DNA of 64,000 nucleotides from Sandaracinaceae bacterium (lineage in GTDB: Bacteria > Myxococcota_A > Polyangia > Polyangiales > Houyiibacteriaceae), in the NCBI GenBank assembly GCA_020633075.1, contig JACKEI010000002.1, positions 496,001 through 560,000 on the forward strand. The letters run 5' to 3'. The notes beneath the pieces were generated by a model. It saw only the letters and a list, made by a program, of their open reading frames with translations, was not told where the DNA came from and did not search any database. The position numbers and the translations under genes were made by a program. Of this stretch, positions 8,846 through 17,391 are shown piece by piece. Numbering within the stretch: position 1 is the stretch's first letter; each line of letters starts with the position of its first letter.

Positions 8846-9441
8846 CGCGAGCGCGCGCGACCGCGCTCGCGGACGCGGCCTTCGCGGCGACGGCGCTGCA
8901 CGTGGCGTGGCGGGCCGCTCAGTCCGGCTCCGCGCGGCCGCCGCCGGTCATCGTCAGCGTCGTGCTGCTCCACGTGCTCATGGCCGGGCTGTTGCTCCGC
9001 CGGCGCCCCGAGTGCGGCGCCGGTGGCGTGCTGACGTGGCTGCCGGCGTTGCCCTCGCTGCTGCTGGGTGGGGTGGTGGCGGGCTGGCCGGGGCCGCCCA
9101 TGAGCGAGTTCGCCGCGCTGCTGTTCTGTGCGGGGGCCGCCGGAGCGGCCGCCTCCATGTTGGCCCTCGGCCGCTCGTTCGCGGTGCTCCCCGGCGCGCG
9201 CGAGCTGGTGGCGCGCGGGCCCTATGGTCTGGTGCGTCACCCCATGTACCTCAGCGAGCTCGTCATGTTCGTCGCGCTGGTGCTGCCCTTGCCGGCGTCG
9301 CAGAGCGCTGCGCTGATCAGCCTGGTGAGCGCTGCGCTGATGTGGCGCATCCGCGCCGAAGAGCGGGTGCTGGCCGTGCTGCCCGAGCACGCGCGCTACG
9401 TGCAGCGAGTGCGCGCTCGGCTGGTGCCCCTGGTCTGGTGA
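8830..9441 (+). CDS. Isoprenylcysteine carboxyl methyltransferase-like membrane protein
   Basis: About 203 residues, with four to five membrane helices and the C-terminal signature of the ICMT/PEMT-like methyltransferase family: GPYGLVRHPMYLSELV, then RAEERVL and a closing Tyr/Arg-rich stretch ending LVPLVW. The RHPMY segment is part of the S-adenosylmethionine and substrate pocket in this family. Bacterial members are often annotated simply as isoprenylcysteine methyltransferase, with an unknown lipid or quinone-related substrate. The ATG at 8830 lies inside the 3' end of the 35-residue membrane gene. The stop overlaps a GTG of the next frame (GTGA at 9438-9441). Confidence 0.8.
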   Translation: MDLLLTRARATALADAAFAATALHVAWRAAQSGSARPPPVIVSVVLLHVLMAGLLLRRRPECGAGGVLTWLPALPSLLLGGVVAGWPGPPMSEFAALLFCAGAAGAAASMLALGRSFAVLPGARELVARGPYGLVRHPMYLSELVMFVALVLPLPASQSAALISLVSAALMWRIRAEERVLAVLPEHARYVQRVRARLVPLVW

Positions 9442-9479
9442 GCACCGAGCTTGCGCGGCCCATCGGCAGAGACGACGAT

Positions 9480-11339
9480 GTGAGCGTGAACCTGCGTACT
9501 TCTCTCTCGGCGGCGGGCGGGGCCCACCGGCTCGTCGCTTTGCTCGTCGCGTCCGCCAGCGTCTCGTGGGTCGCCGGGCTGACGGGCTGTGACACGCGAG
9601 GAGGCGAGCGGGCCTCGCAAGCGACCGGCGTCGTGAGCGGCGTCGTCATGAACGCGCTGGAGGAGCGGCCAGTGGCTGGGGTGCGCGTGCAGGCGCACGA
9701 CATGGGCGAGGCGCTGAGCGACGCCGACGGACGCTTCCGGCTTGTGCTGCCCGCCGGGAGCCACACCCTCTACCTCTCGTCGGATGACGTGCTGAGCGGC
9801 ACCCACGAGCGCGTGAACGTGCGCGCCGGCAAGGAGGTGGCGGTCATCGCCGACGTCTTCCCCCGCGCCCCTTCGGACGAGGCCATCAACGCATACTTTG
9901 CCCGTCGGGGACCAAGGGGCCACGAACACCCGGCGTATCGCGACGCGGACGAGGCGCCTCCGGGCGGCCCGACGGATGGTCCACCACCGCCGGGCGAGAC
10001 GGGGGATGACGGGGTGGGCGGCGCCGTGGCGCCCTTGGTCCAAGTGCCGGCCGTGATCCGCGTGTGGCGCAGCTCGCAGTCGGGGGCCCTCGCTCCCTCG
10101 TCCGGGAACGGCTGGGCCGACAACAGCTGCAACCCGGCGGTCACCGTAGAGACCATCCCCCTCGAGGAGTACGTGGGCGGCGTGGTGACGCACGAGTGGA
10201 TCCCGAGCTGGCACGCGGAGTCCCTGCGCGCAGGCGCCATCGTGGCTCGGACCTTCGCGGTGCGCTGGGCGGAGCGTGGTGGCCGGTGGGACTGTGCGGA
10301 CGTGGACGACGGAACCGTCACGCAGGTGTACCGGGACACTCACACCGTGGCGGGCGATGCGGCGGTGCAGGCCACGCTGGGGCTGGTCGTGACGCGCGAC
10401 GGAGCGATCATCTCCACGGAGTTCAGCGCCGAGAACACCGACCCGACGGCGTTCGGCGTGGACGACCCCACTTGCACCGGCACCACGCTCTTCGGACACG
10501 GGCGTGGCATGTGCCAGTGGGGAACCCAGCGCTGGGCCAACGGCATCTGTGCCAACCCCCCGTGCGACTTCGGCGCGTTCGGGTCGACTCCCAAGGACCA
10601 CGTCTGGATGGTGGAGCACTACTACCCTGGTGCTTCGGTGGAGGCCGCCTATGTGGAGCCCCTCACGCCCTGCGCGATCATTCCGGCCGGCGGCGGCCTG
10701 GTGGACGAAGAGGGCCCCTGCTTCCAGAAGTTTGGCAACCCCACCTACTGGCGCGAGGAGACCGCAGGCGAGAGCGGGCACCTCTTCTGGACGAACGCGT
10801 TCCAGTCCGACGGACCAGGCAACTGGGCGCAGTGGCGGCTGCACTTCGAGGCGGCGGGCGAGTACGAGCTCGAGGTCTACGTGGACGACGCCTTCGGCGT
10901 GTACCAGGCGGCGCAATACGTCGTGGAGCACGCGGACGGCGAGGACGACGTCTTTGTCGACCAGGGCGCGTCCGCGGGCTGGGTCTCGCTCGGCGTGTTC
11001 AGCTTCGACACGGAGGGTCGGGTGCGCCTGCTCGACAACGTCAGCGGTCCCGTGCCCTCCAACCAGCACATCGTGGCCGACGCTCTCCGGCTGCGTCGCA
11101 TCCTGCCCCCGCCGACGGATGGCGGCGCCCTCGTCGACGTGGGTGCCACGGACGCGAACGCCGTGCTGGACGGCGGTTCGAGCGGGGTCGACGGCGGACC
11201 CGGGCGGCGCCCGTCCTCGGGCTGTGGCTGCCGCGTCGCGCGGGGAGGCAGCGGGGGAGCACCCCTCGCCGCCGCGCTGGCGCTCCTGGCGCTCGCGCGA
11301 CGCGTCCGAAGGAGGCGCAGTTCTGCCCCTGTCGCCTGA
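9480..11339 (+). CDS. SpoIID/LytB-domain lipoprotein with golvesin-like domain and MYXO-CTERM-type tail
   Basis: About 619 residues. The leader ends in a lipobox (VAGLTGC, cysteine near residue 37). Next come a carboxypeptidase-regulatory-like beta sandwich (VSGVVMNALEERPVAGV to about residue 120), a Pro/Gly-rich linker, and a SpoIID domain (VETIPLEEYVGGVV, AGAIVARTFAVRWA, GHGRGMCQWG). SpoIID proteins bind or cleave peptidoglycan glycan strands. A golvesin-like beta domain follows (FWTNAFQSDGPGNWAQWRL to VADALRLR). The tail has a GCGC motif, a hydrophobic helix and RRVRRRR, as in MYXO-CTERM sorting signals. Start alternatives are GTG 9438 (4-base overlap with the gene before) and GTG 9486; 9480 gives the best signal peptide. 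Confidence 0.82.
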   Translation: MSVNLRTSLSAAGGAHRLVALLVASASVSWVAGLTGCDTRGGERASQATGVVSGVVMNALEERPVAGVRVQAHDMGEALSDADGRFRLVLPAGSHTLYLSSDDVLSGTHERVNVRAGKEVAVIADVFPRAPSDEAINAYFARRGPRGHEHPAYRDADEAPPGGPTDGPPPPGETGDDGVGGAVAPLVQVPAVIRVWRSSQSGALAPSSGNGWADNSCNPAVTVETIPLEEYVGGVVTHEWIPSWHAESLRAGAIVARTFAVRWAERGGRWDCADVDDGTVTQVYRDTHTVAGDAAVQATLGLVVTRDGAIISTEFSAENTDPTAFGVDDPTCTGTTLFGHGRGMCQWGTQRWANGICANPPCDFGAFGSTPKDHVWMVEHYYPGASVEAAYVEPLTPCAIIPAGGGLVDEEGPCFQKFGNPTYWREETAGESGHLFWTNAFQSDGPGNWAQWRLHFEAAGEYELEVYVDDAFGVYQAAQYVVEHADGEDDVFVDQGASAGWVSLGVFSFDTEGRVRLLDNVSGPVPSNQHIVADALRLRRILPPPTDGGALVDVGATDANAVLDGGSSGVDGGPGRRPSSGCGCRVARGGSGGAPLAAALALLALARRVRRRRSSAPVA

Positions 11340-11402
11340 AGGTTGGCCCGCGCGGGAACTCGCGCGGCGCACGGTTGTCTCACCACGAGAAGGTCAGGAC
11401 CC

Positions 11403-11864
11403 ATGCCGTTGTCCGTGCACGAGATCCAGCTGCGCATCCCTTGCGACCGCGACGTCCAGGCCATGGGCCCGGTCCCCGGAGGTCGCTACTGCGGCGACTG
11501 CGAGCTGACCGTGCAGGATCTCTCGCAGCTCACGGAGCACGAAGCGCGGACGCTGCTGCGCCTGCGCGACGAGCGTCGTGTGTGCGTGTCGTACCGTCCG
11601 CTGCGCGACGGCACGGTGCGCACGGCGCCAGAGTCGGTGGTGCCCGAGGCGCGTCTGCTCCGCAAGGCGCGTCCTGCTCTCTTTGTCGCGGCCGCGATGC
11701 TCGCCGCCTGCGGCCCGGTCATCGACGCGCTCCCGGATGGGGTGCAGGCCAAGATCCCGTACACGGTGGATGCCGCTCTCCGGCACCCGGTCGACGTGGC
11801 GGTCTGCGCTGCGTCTCCAGACTGCGAGGTCGAGCCGCCTAGCGAGGTGCTCGGCATGCTGTAG
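11403..11864 (+). CDS. Membrane protein with N-terminal Cys-motif (zinc-ribbon-like) domain
   Basis: A 153-residue protein. Residues 1-65 carry the spaced cysteines IPCDRDVQAM, RYCGDC and RRVCVSY, together with VQDLSQLTEHEAR. This resembles a conserved pattern of small cysteine-containing domains (RfCxxC, V.dLS.mt..EA) seen in myxobacteria and Bacteroidetes that probably bind a metal or form disulfides. A hydrophobic helix (ALFVAAAMLAAC, about 90-108) follows, and then a 45-residue tail with two cysteines. The ATG at 11403 has AGGTCAGG upstream; the longest frame adds 20 residues without an SD. It lies 63 bases after the SpoIID gene, so an operon is likely. Function is unknown. Confidence 0.7.
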   Translation: MPLSVHEIQLRIPCDRDVQAMGPVPGGRYCGDCELTVQDLSQLTEHEARTLLRLRDERRVCVSYRPLRDGTVRTAPESVVPEARLLRKARPALFVAAAMLAACGPVIDALPDGVQAKIPYTVDAALRHPVDVAVCAASPDCEVEPPSEVLGML

Positions 11865-11901
11865 GGGCGCGGCCGCACCGTTGGCCCTGGGCTCTGCGGC
11901 C

Positions 11902-12891
11902 TCAGCTCAGCACGCGCTCGATCCACGCGAGCATCGGCTCGTCGCGCAGCACCTCGGCGGCGACCTTGGTGAGCACCGGGGGGAGCTCGCGCTCGACCGC
12001 GCCGAGCAGGCCGTAGCTCTCGAGCAGCTCGCGCAGCGGGCGCTCCCCCTCCACCGCGAGGATGGCGCGCAGCTCCGCGCGCACGGTCTCCTGTAGCTCG
12101 GCGCGCGCCACGTTGTGCGCCAACAGCGCCGGCATGAATGCCTCCACCTCGGCGCGCGGCAGCGAGTCCACCTCGCGCAGCACGCTGGCCAGCGGCACGG
12201 CCTGCAGATGCGCGCTGGCGTGCGCGGCGATCTGCGCCAGCAGCTCGCGACCTTCGTCGCTGCGCAGGCGCTCCAGCAGCGCGGCGCGCACGTCGCTGGT
12301 GGCGGTCTCCGCAAAGTCGCGTGCGACGGCCTGGAGCTTCTTGTCGACGCCGCCCATCAGGCCCTTGCCCATGCCCGAGAGGGGGCTGGCGGCGTCGCGG
12401 AACTTCTTGCCCAGTCCCAGCGGGTCCGGGATGGACGGACCGTCGCCGCTCAGCCCCGGGATGGGCAGCCGCTTGGCGAAGCGCAGCAGGATGTCTTGAA
12501 TGACCGGGCTCACCAGCTTGCGCACCAGCGCGGCGTCCACCGCACCCACGGCCCACTTGGCCTCGGGCAGCCGCACCTTGCCGATGATCCCCAGCACCGC
12601 GGCCTCACCACCAGGCGGCAGCAGGTCCCCGAGGGTCTCGCCGTTCGCGGCGCTGCGCTCCACCTGCCGGTCGAGCCCGGGGCGCACGTGCGCGGTGATG
12701 ACGCGCTCCACGTTTGCTTCGGTCACGGCCGCTGCCACCAGCGTCACCACGGTCTCGATGGCGCTCTCGTCCAGGAAGCGCGACAAGGGCCGCGCCAGGA
12801 GCGCGTCCAGCGTCCTGTCGGCCCCCTCGCGCAAGAGCGCGTTGTCCGCAGCCAGCAGCTTGTCGACGAGGGCCCGCGCGTTGGTGGTCAT
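11902..12891 (-). CDS. Hypothetical helical protein
   Basis: A 329-residue, mostly alpha-helical protein without a signal peptide. It starts with MTTNARALVDKLLAADN. A central glycine-rich segment (LGLGKKFRDAASPLSGMGKGLMGG, about residues 155-180) separates an N-terminal helical half containing TLVAAAVTEANVERVI from a C-terminal half rich in Ala, Leu, Glu and Arg (RSDEGRELLAQIAAHASAHLQ). I do not recognise the family. Gene character is supported by its length, its codon-position bias and its fit between neighbours: 37 bases from the convergent gene ending at 11864. It may be a lineage-specific cytoplasmic protein. Confidence 0.65.
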   Translation of the reverse strand: MTTNARALVDKLLAADNALLREGADRTLDALLARPLSRFLDESAIETVVTLVAAAVTEANVERVITAHVRPGLDRQVERSAANGETLGDLLPPGGEAAVLGIIGKVRLPEAKWAVGAVDAALVRKLVSPVIQDILLRFAKRLPIPGLSGDGPSIPDPLGLGKKFRDAASPLSGMGKGLMGGVDKKLQAVARDFAETATSDVRAALLERLRSDEGRELLAQIAAHASAHLQAVPLASVLREVDSLPRAEVEAFMPALLAHNVARAELQETVRAELRAILAVEGERPLRELLESYGLLGAVERELPPVLTKVAAEVLRDEPMLAWIERVLS

Positions 12892-13123
12892 GAGGCGAGG
12901 CTAGCTGCGCCCTGCGGTCAGTTCAACGCGCGGTCCGCCCAGACCGGCTAGGCCGACTAGCGAGCGCCATAGCCCAGGCCGTTGGCCTTTTCGGTCCGCA
13001 GGGCCTTCGCGTCGATAGCCGGCCTGCATTGCGTAGTCGTCACGTGATTCTCGGCTACCGCATCGCTAGGTGATTCATGATTCCCAAGATGTCAGAGGGC
13101 GAGGACACTTGGAGACGGGACGC
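12892..13123. other. Intergenic region around the reductase remnant
   Basis: A 232-base gap between the divergent hypothetical gene (ends its 5' side at 12891) and the EGF-like lipoprotein gene (starts 13124). Apart from the reductase remnant at 12957-13001 I see no gene, hairpin terminator or RNA. The segment around 13040-13085 is somewhat richer in A+T and may hold the promoter of the lipoprotein gene, but no convincing -35/-10 pair was identified. Confidence 0.4.
12957..13001 (-). pseudogene. Orphan remnant of an aldo/keto reductase 3' end
   Basis: Read on the minus strand, this stretch ends LRTEKANGLGYGAR followed by TAG, nearly the same as the C-terminus of the intact aldo/keto reductase at 14993-16024 (DRAEEASGLGYGAR, also TAG). 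At the DNA level the first 34 bases differ at only three positions. Similarity then fades through a small length difference near 12990, and upstream codons no longer match. No start or body of a reductase gene is present here. It looks like the leftover end of a related gene, with two lipoprotein genes now lying between the two copies. Confidence 0.6.
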
Positions 13124-14182
13124 ATGACCATTCACAGACTGCTCTTCACCCTGGCCGTAGGCGCTAGCGTGTGCTTCATGGGTTGCGGGCACGGGGGCTC
13201 GTCCTTCGACAGCGGCCCCGACCAGGTCGTCAGCGCCACTTGCGCAGTGAACAACGGAGGCTGCTCCGTCACGCCCATGGTCCTGTGCGAGATGAGCGGC
13301 ATGGGCGAGGTGGTCTGCCCCGCCTGCCCCTCGGGATACGCGGGCGACGGACGCGTGTGCACCTCCACGAGCGAACTGGATGAGTGCGACCTGGGCACCC
13401 ACAACTGCTCACCGGACGCCACCTGCACGGACACGGTGGCGGCCTACACCTGCACGTGCTTGGCCAGCTATGGGGGCAACGGGGTTGCGTGCGAACACGG
13501 TTGCTCGGCTGATGTCGGCGCCAGCGTGCGCTACCGACTGGACAGCTTGCACATTCCCACGTTTGCGCAGGCGGCAGACGGGAGCGTCGTGGGCCATGAC
13601 GTGGACAACCGCGGCGACACCTGCGGGGTGCCGGACTTCGGTGGCTCCGTGGACAACTCTCTCATTGGACTGGCCACCGACCTGCTGGCGGTGGATCTCG
13701 TAGACCCGATCGACCTGCAGGCGGGGATTGACGAGGGCCTGGAGCTGTTCCTGTCCGTCGGCATCGGCACGAACTGCGTCGTGTTGCAGTTGGAGAACGG
13801 GGTAGGCGACGCTCTCGCGGTCGGCCGTTTCCTCGGGGTCGTGGATGGGCACGGCAACTTCCGCAGCCGTCGTCCCAGCGTTGAAATGACGCTTCCGTAC
13901 AATACGGGAACCGAGACCCTGCACCTCACCCTCGCGTTCACGAACGTTGTCATCACGGGTACCGTCGCCGCCGATTCACTCACGGACGTGGTCATCAGTG
14001 GCGCGCTGGACCGTACGACGTTGGAGGCGGCCGTCATGCAGCTGTTGGCGACTCGCGGTGGTGACGTCACCTTTGACGATATCCGGGCGCTCCTGGAGAC
14101 ACGGTACGACGTGCAGATAGACGGTCAGTGTGCGGCGCTCTCCGTCGGACTCACGGCCACCGCCACGCGCTACACCCCTTGA
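13124..14182 (+). CDS. Lipoprotein with EGF-like domain
   Basis: A 352-residue secreted lipoprotein. The leader MTIHRLLFTLAVGASVCFMGC ends in a lipobox. A cysteine-rich region follows, with a calcium-binding EGF-like module (DECDLGTHNCSPDATC, then YTCTCLASYGGNG, about residues 85-125). The remaining 220 residues are a beta-rich domain with four cysteines that I do not recognise. The ATG at 13124 is preceded by GGAGACGGG and by the hydrophobic leader; the longest frame adds 18 residues. It is the first gene of a two-lipoprotein island between the aldo/keto reductase remnant and the reductase gene. An adhesion or surface role is likely by analogy only. Confidence 0.78.
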   Translation: MTIHRLLFTLAVGASVCFMGCGHGGSSFDSGPDQVVSATCAVNNGGCSVTPMVLCEMSGMGEVVCPACPSGYAGDGRVCTSTSELDECDLGTHNCSPDATCTDTVAAYTCTCLASYGGNGVACEHGCSADVGASVRYRLDSLHIPTFAQAADGSVVGHDVDNRGDTCGVPDFGGSVDNSLIGLATDLLAVDLVDPIDLQAGIDEGLELFLSVGIGTNCVVLQLENGVGDALAVGRFLGVVDGHGNFRSRRPSVEMTLPYNTGTETLHLTLAFTNVVITGTVAADSLTDVVISGALDRTTLEAAVMQLLATRGGDVTFDDIRALLETRYDVQIDGQCAALSVGLTATATRYTP

Positions 14183-14279
14183 AGTGTCGACTGGAGCTGA
14201 GAACCACGGGCAGCGGAGCCGTCGGCTGCGGGGACGGGAACAACCCCGCGCAGTCACGAGGATGGCGTATTGTGAATGG

Positions 14280-14996
14280 ATGCGTAGCCGCCGGACACTG
14301 CCCCGCTGCCTCCGGTGCTTGTCCACATGCGCGCTGCTGTGGCTCTCCGTCGGTTGCAGCAGCAGGTCGGGGGGCGGCATGGACTCGGGCAGCAAGTCAC
14401 GCGACGGGGGAACGGCGCGCCGGGGCGCGGGTCGAACGGCCGATACGGCCCCCGACGTGGGACTCACTGCAGCCTGCGTGGTCCGTGGGTCGACCTCGGC
14501 CGCGCGCAGCGGCGCTACTACTTGTGCAGGCCCCATGACTGGCCCGGAGGTCCGAGTCGACGAGAGGGACCAACCCACGCGGGACGCGCCGCTGCGGGAC
14601 GTCGCCTCGAGCGTCCCGCACACCCGGTTGGTGTCCACGCTGGCGCCCAACGAGAGCGTGCGCATCTCCGTCATGGAGATCGGTTGCTTTCACGACGGCA
14701 GCGTGGTGGTGGAGGTGCACGGAGACGCCCCGGGCGTCGCGTTCGTCGGCGGCCGCCCCGGCCGCCGTGTCCCATTCGAGGCGAACCATGCCGCCCGCGT
14801 CGATGCTTGGCTGGCGGGGTTTCGGAGTCCTTCCATCTCCGGCAGCACCACCGCGCAGCGACTCGTCGTGCGCTGGCGGCGCAACGGCGCCGTCGTCGCG
14901 CGCGAGAGCATCTCGCGCTCTCTGCCGATCTTCGACGCGCTCCCGGGCCTCTCCCCGTTCGGGGTCACGGCGCTTCCAGTGCTGCGAGGGCGCTAA
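14280..14996 (+). CDS. Putative lipoprotein of unknown function
   Basis: About 238 residues. The proposed start gives MRSRRTLPRCLRCLS, a hydrophobic stretch and a lipobox LWLSVGC, followed by a Ser/Gly/Asp-rich spacer with several arginines. The C-terminal 130 residues look beta-rich (NESVRISVMEIGCFHDGSVVVEV). No family is recognised. An in-frame ATG at 14262 is an alternative start; neither has a good SD. The TAA stop overlaps by two bases the TAG stop of the aldo/keto reductase on the other strand, so the two genes abut tail to tail with no room for a terminator. It is 97 bases after the EGF-like lipoprotein gene. Confidence 0.6.
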   Translation: MRSRRTLPRCLRCLSTCALLWLSVGCSSRSGGGMDSGSKSRDGGTARRGAGRTADTAPDVGLTAACVVRGSTSAARSGATTCAGPMTGPEVRVDERDQPTRDAPLRDVASSVPHTRLVSTLAPNESVRISVMEIGCFHDGSVVVEVHGDAPGVAFVGGRPGRRVPFEANHAARVDAWLAGFRSPSISGSTTAQRLVVRWRRNGAVVARESISRSLPIFDALPGLSPFGVTALPVLRGR

Positions 14997-16024
14997 CGAG
15001 CGCCATAGCCCAGGCCGCTGGCTTCTTCGGCGCGGTCCGTGGCGAGCGGCGGTGTGGGCGAGAGCGCGCTCACCGCGGCGCGCAGCTCGGGGGTCATCTC
15101 CACCTTCACACTCTCGAGGGCCGGCTCGAGCTGCGCCACGTTGCGCGCTCCCAGGATGGGGGACGTGACGGCGGGGTGTGACCCGACCCAGCGCACCGCC
15201 AGGCTCACGGGGTGCACGCCCCGCTCCTGCGCGAAGCGGGTGAAGCGCGCTGCCGTCTCGTGCTCACGCGGGTCGGCGTAGCGTGACGCGTACATGGCGT
15301 TGTCGCGGATGCGCCCGCTCACGCTCTCAGCCTCATCGGCAGCGCCGTCACGCGACGCCGCCGCGTTCCCTGCGCCCACGTACTTGCCGCTGAGCAAGCC
15401 GCCGCCGAGCGGACTGTAGGGGCACACGCCCAGCCCCTGCGCGGCGGCCATGGGCAGAATCTCCACCTCGGCCTGGCGCTTGGCCAGGTTGTACATGGGC
15501 TGCAGGCACGCCACCTTGGCCCAGCCCTGGCGCTCCTGGATCCCCAGCGCGAGCATGCTCTGCCACGCGCTCCAGTTGCTCAGCGCCGGGTGCAGCACCT
15601 TGCCCTGCTGCACCAGCAGCTCCACGCCCCGCAGCGTCTCTTCCGGGTCCGTGCGCTCGTCGAAGTAGTGCAGGTACAGCAGGTCCAGCCGGTCCGTGCC
15701 CAGGCGCCGCAGGGAGGCCTCCACCGCACGCGTCAGGTGGTAGCGGCTGCTGCCGCGGTCGTTGGGGCCCTTGCCCGTCGGAAAGTACGCCTTGCTCGCG
15801 ATCACCAGCGCGTCGCGCTCGTGGGCCATCAGCTTGCCCAGAATGCGCTCGGACGCGCCTCCTGCGTACACGTCCGCCGTGTCGAAGAAGTTCACGCCCG
15901 CGTCGCGGCAGCGCGCATAGAGGGCCGTAGACGTCTCCTCGTCCGCGTCGCCCCCGAACGACATGGTGCCGAAGCACAGCTCGGAGACACGGATACCGGT
16001 GCGACCCAAGAAGACGTAGTCCAT
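14993..16024 (-). CDS. Aldo/keto reductase
   Basis: A 343-residue NADPH-dependent oxidoreductase of the AKR (beta/alpha)8 barrel superfamily. Features seen are the opening MDYVFLGRTGIRVSELCFGTM, the Asp/Tyr pair in FFDTADVYAGGASE, the catalytic lysine in IASKAYF, the histidine in LLYLHYFD and a C-terminal NAD(P)-binding part (NVAQLEPALESVK). It resembles the YhdN/Tas/L-glyceraldehyde-3-phosphate-reductase-like branch with a broad range of carbonyl substrates. Start at 16024 fits the family; the longest frame adds 22 residues. It is divergent from the thiolase. A related but orphan 3' end lies 2 kb downstream at 12957-13001. Confidence 0.9.
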   Translation of the reverse strand: MDYVFLGRTGIRVSELCFGTMSFGGDADEETSTALYARCRDAGVNFFDTADVYAGGASERILGKLMAHERDALVIASKAYFPTGKGPNDRGSSRYHLTRAVEASLRRLGTDRLDLLYLHYFDERTDPEETLRGVELLVQQGKVLHPALSNWSAWQSMLALGIQERQGWAKVACLQPMYNLAKRQAEVEILPMAAAQGLGVCPYSPLGGGLLSGKYVGAGNAAASRDGAADEAESVSGRIRDNAMYASRYADPREHETAARFTRFAQERGVHPVSLAVRWVGSHPAVTSPILGARNVAQLEPALESVKVEMTPELRAAVSALSPTPPLATDRAEEASGLGYGAR

Positions 16025-16172
16025 TGTGCGGTGGTAGGCGCTGCGGCTGCCGGCCGTCAAGCTCGCCAGCGTCGCGGGAGTCACCATCATGGGCTGCTGC
16101 GCTCAGGGTCTGCGTGTCGGCCGGCTTCGCGCTATCGTCCCCCTCAACCATTCGACTCGAGGAGTAGCGACG

Positions 16173-17357
16173 ATGAGCAAGCGTGACGTAGTAGTGCTGG
16201 GCGCGGCCCGCTCCCCCATCGGTAGCTTCGGCGGCGGTCTCGCGGACATCGAGCCGCACGAGCTGGCGGGCACCGTGATGAAAGAGGCGGTCAGCCGCTC
16301 GGGCGTGGACCCGGCGCGCGTGCAGTACGTGACGGTGGGCAACTGCGTGCCCACCGGCCCGCGCTACGCGTACGTCGCCCGCGTAGCGTCCATCCAGGCC
16401 GGCCTGCCCATGGACTCCGTCGCCATGGGCGTGAACCGCCTGTGCTCGTCGGGCCTGCAGGGCATCGTCACCACCGCGCAGAACATCCTCCTCGGGGACG
16501 CGGACTGCGGCGTGGGTGGCGGCGTGGAGGTCATGTCCCGCGGTGCATACCTGTCCACGGCGATGCGCAGCGGCGCGCGTATGGGCGACACCACGTTGGT
16601 GGACTCCATGGTGGACGCGCTGACCGACCCCTTCGGCGTGGGCCACATGGGCATCACGGCAGAGAACCTCGTGGACAAGTGGGGCATCACCCGCGAGGAG
16701 CAGGACGCGCTGGCGGTGGAGTCGCACCGTCGCGCGGCGGCCGCCATCGCGGACGGTCGCTTCGACGAGCAGATCGTCGCGATCACCAAGAAGACCCGGA
16801 AGGGCGACGTGGTGGTGGACAAGGACGAGCACGTGCGCCCGGGCACTACGCTCGAGACGCTCGCCAAGATGAAGCCCGCCTTCAAGAAGGACGGCACCGT
16901 CACGGCGGGCAACGCGTCGGGCATCAACGACGGGGCCGCCTTCTTGGTGCTCGCGGACGCCACGGTCGCCGCCTCCGGGGGGCACACGCCCATGGCGCGT
17001 CTGCACTCGTACGCGGTGGCGGGCGTGCCCAACCACATCATGGGCGAGGGCCCTATCCCGGCCACCAGGCTGGCGCTCCAGAAGGGCGGGCTCACCCTCG
17101 AGCAGATGGACGTGATCGAGTCCAACGAGGCCTTCGCGGCCCAGGCCATCGCCGTCGCGCGGGGTCTGGGGCTCGACCCGGAGAAGACCAACCCCAACGG
17201 CGGCGCCATCGCGCTCGGGCACCCCATCGGCTGCTCGGGAGCCTTCCTGGCGATCAAGGCCATCTACGAGCTGCGGCGCACGGGCGGGCGCTATGCGCTG
17301 GTGACCATGTGCATCGGAGGCGGGCAGGGCATCGCCGCGGTCTTCGAGCGCCTCTGA
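16173..17357 (+). CDS. Acetyl-CoA acetyltransferase (thiolase)
   Basis: A 394-residue thiolase that condenses two acetyl-CoA or cleaves 3-ketoacyl-CoA. The nucleophilic cysteine is Cys91 in NRLCSSGLQG. The C-terminal half holds ESNEAFAAQA, the histidine loop NGGAIALGHPIGCSGA and the second catalytic cysteine in CIGGGQG. All catalytic residues expected of the family are present, and the length is typical. GAGGAG lies 8 bases before the ATG; the longest frame would add 28 residues. It stands alone on its strand, divergent from the aldo/keto reductase. It may supply acetoacetyl-CoA for isoprenoid or polyhydroxyalkanoate synthesis, or act in beta-oxidation; the sequence does not decide this. Confidence 0.93.
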   Translation: MSKRDVVVLGAARSPIGSFGGGLADIEPHELAGTVMKEAVSRSGVDPARVQYVTVGNCVPTGPRYAYVARVASIQAGLPMDSVAMGVNRLCSSGLQGIVTTAQNILLGDADCGVGGGVEVMSRGAYLSTAMRSGARMGDTTLVDSMVDALTDPFGVGHMGITAENLVDKWGITREEQDALAVESHRRAAAAIADGRFDEQIVAITKKTRKGDVVVDKDEHVRPGTTLETLAKMKPAFKKDGTVTAGNASGINDGAAFLVLADATVAASGGHTPMARLHSYAVAGVPNHIMGEGPIPATRLALQKGGLTLEQMDVIESNEAFAAQAIAVARGLGLDPEKTNPNGGAIALGHPIGCSGAFLAIKAIYELRRTGGRYALVTMCIGGGQGIAAVFERL

Positions 17358-17365
17358 GCACCGGA

Positions 17366-17387
17366 GCGGCCCTCCCGCGTCGGCCGC
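17366..17387. terminator. Possible bidirectional hairpin between convergent genes
   Basis: A 6-base perfect inverted repeat (GCGGCC / GGCCGC, 10-base loop) lies in the 34-base gap between the stop codons of the thiolase and the convergent lipoprotein gene. It lacks a T tract on either strand, so terminator function is tentative. Confidence 0.3.
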
Positions 17388-17391
17388 AGGG

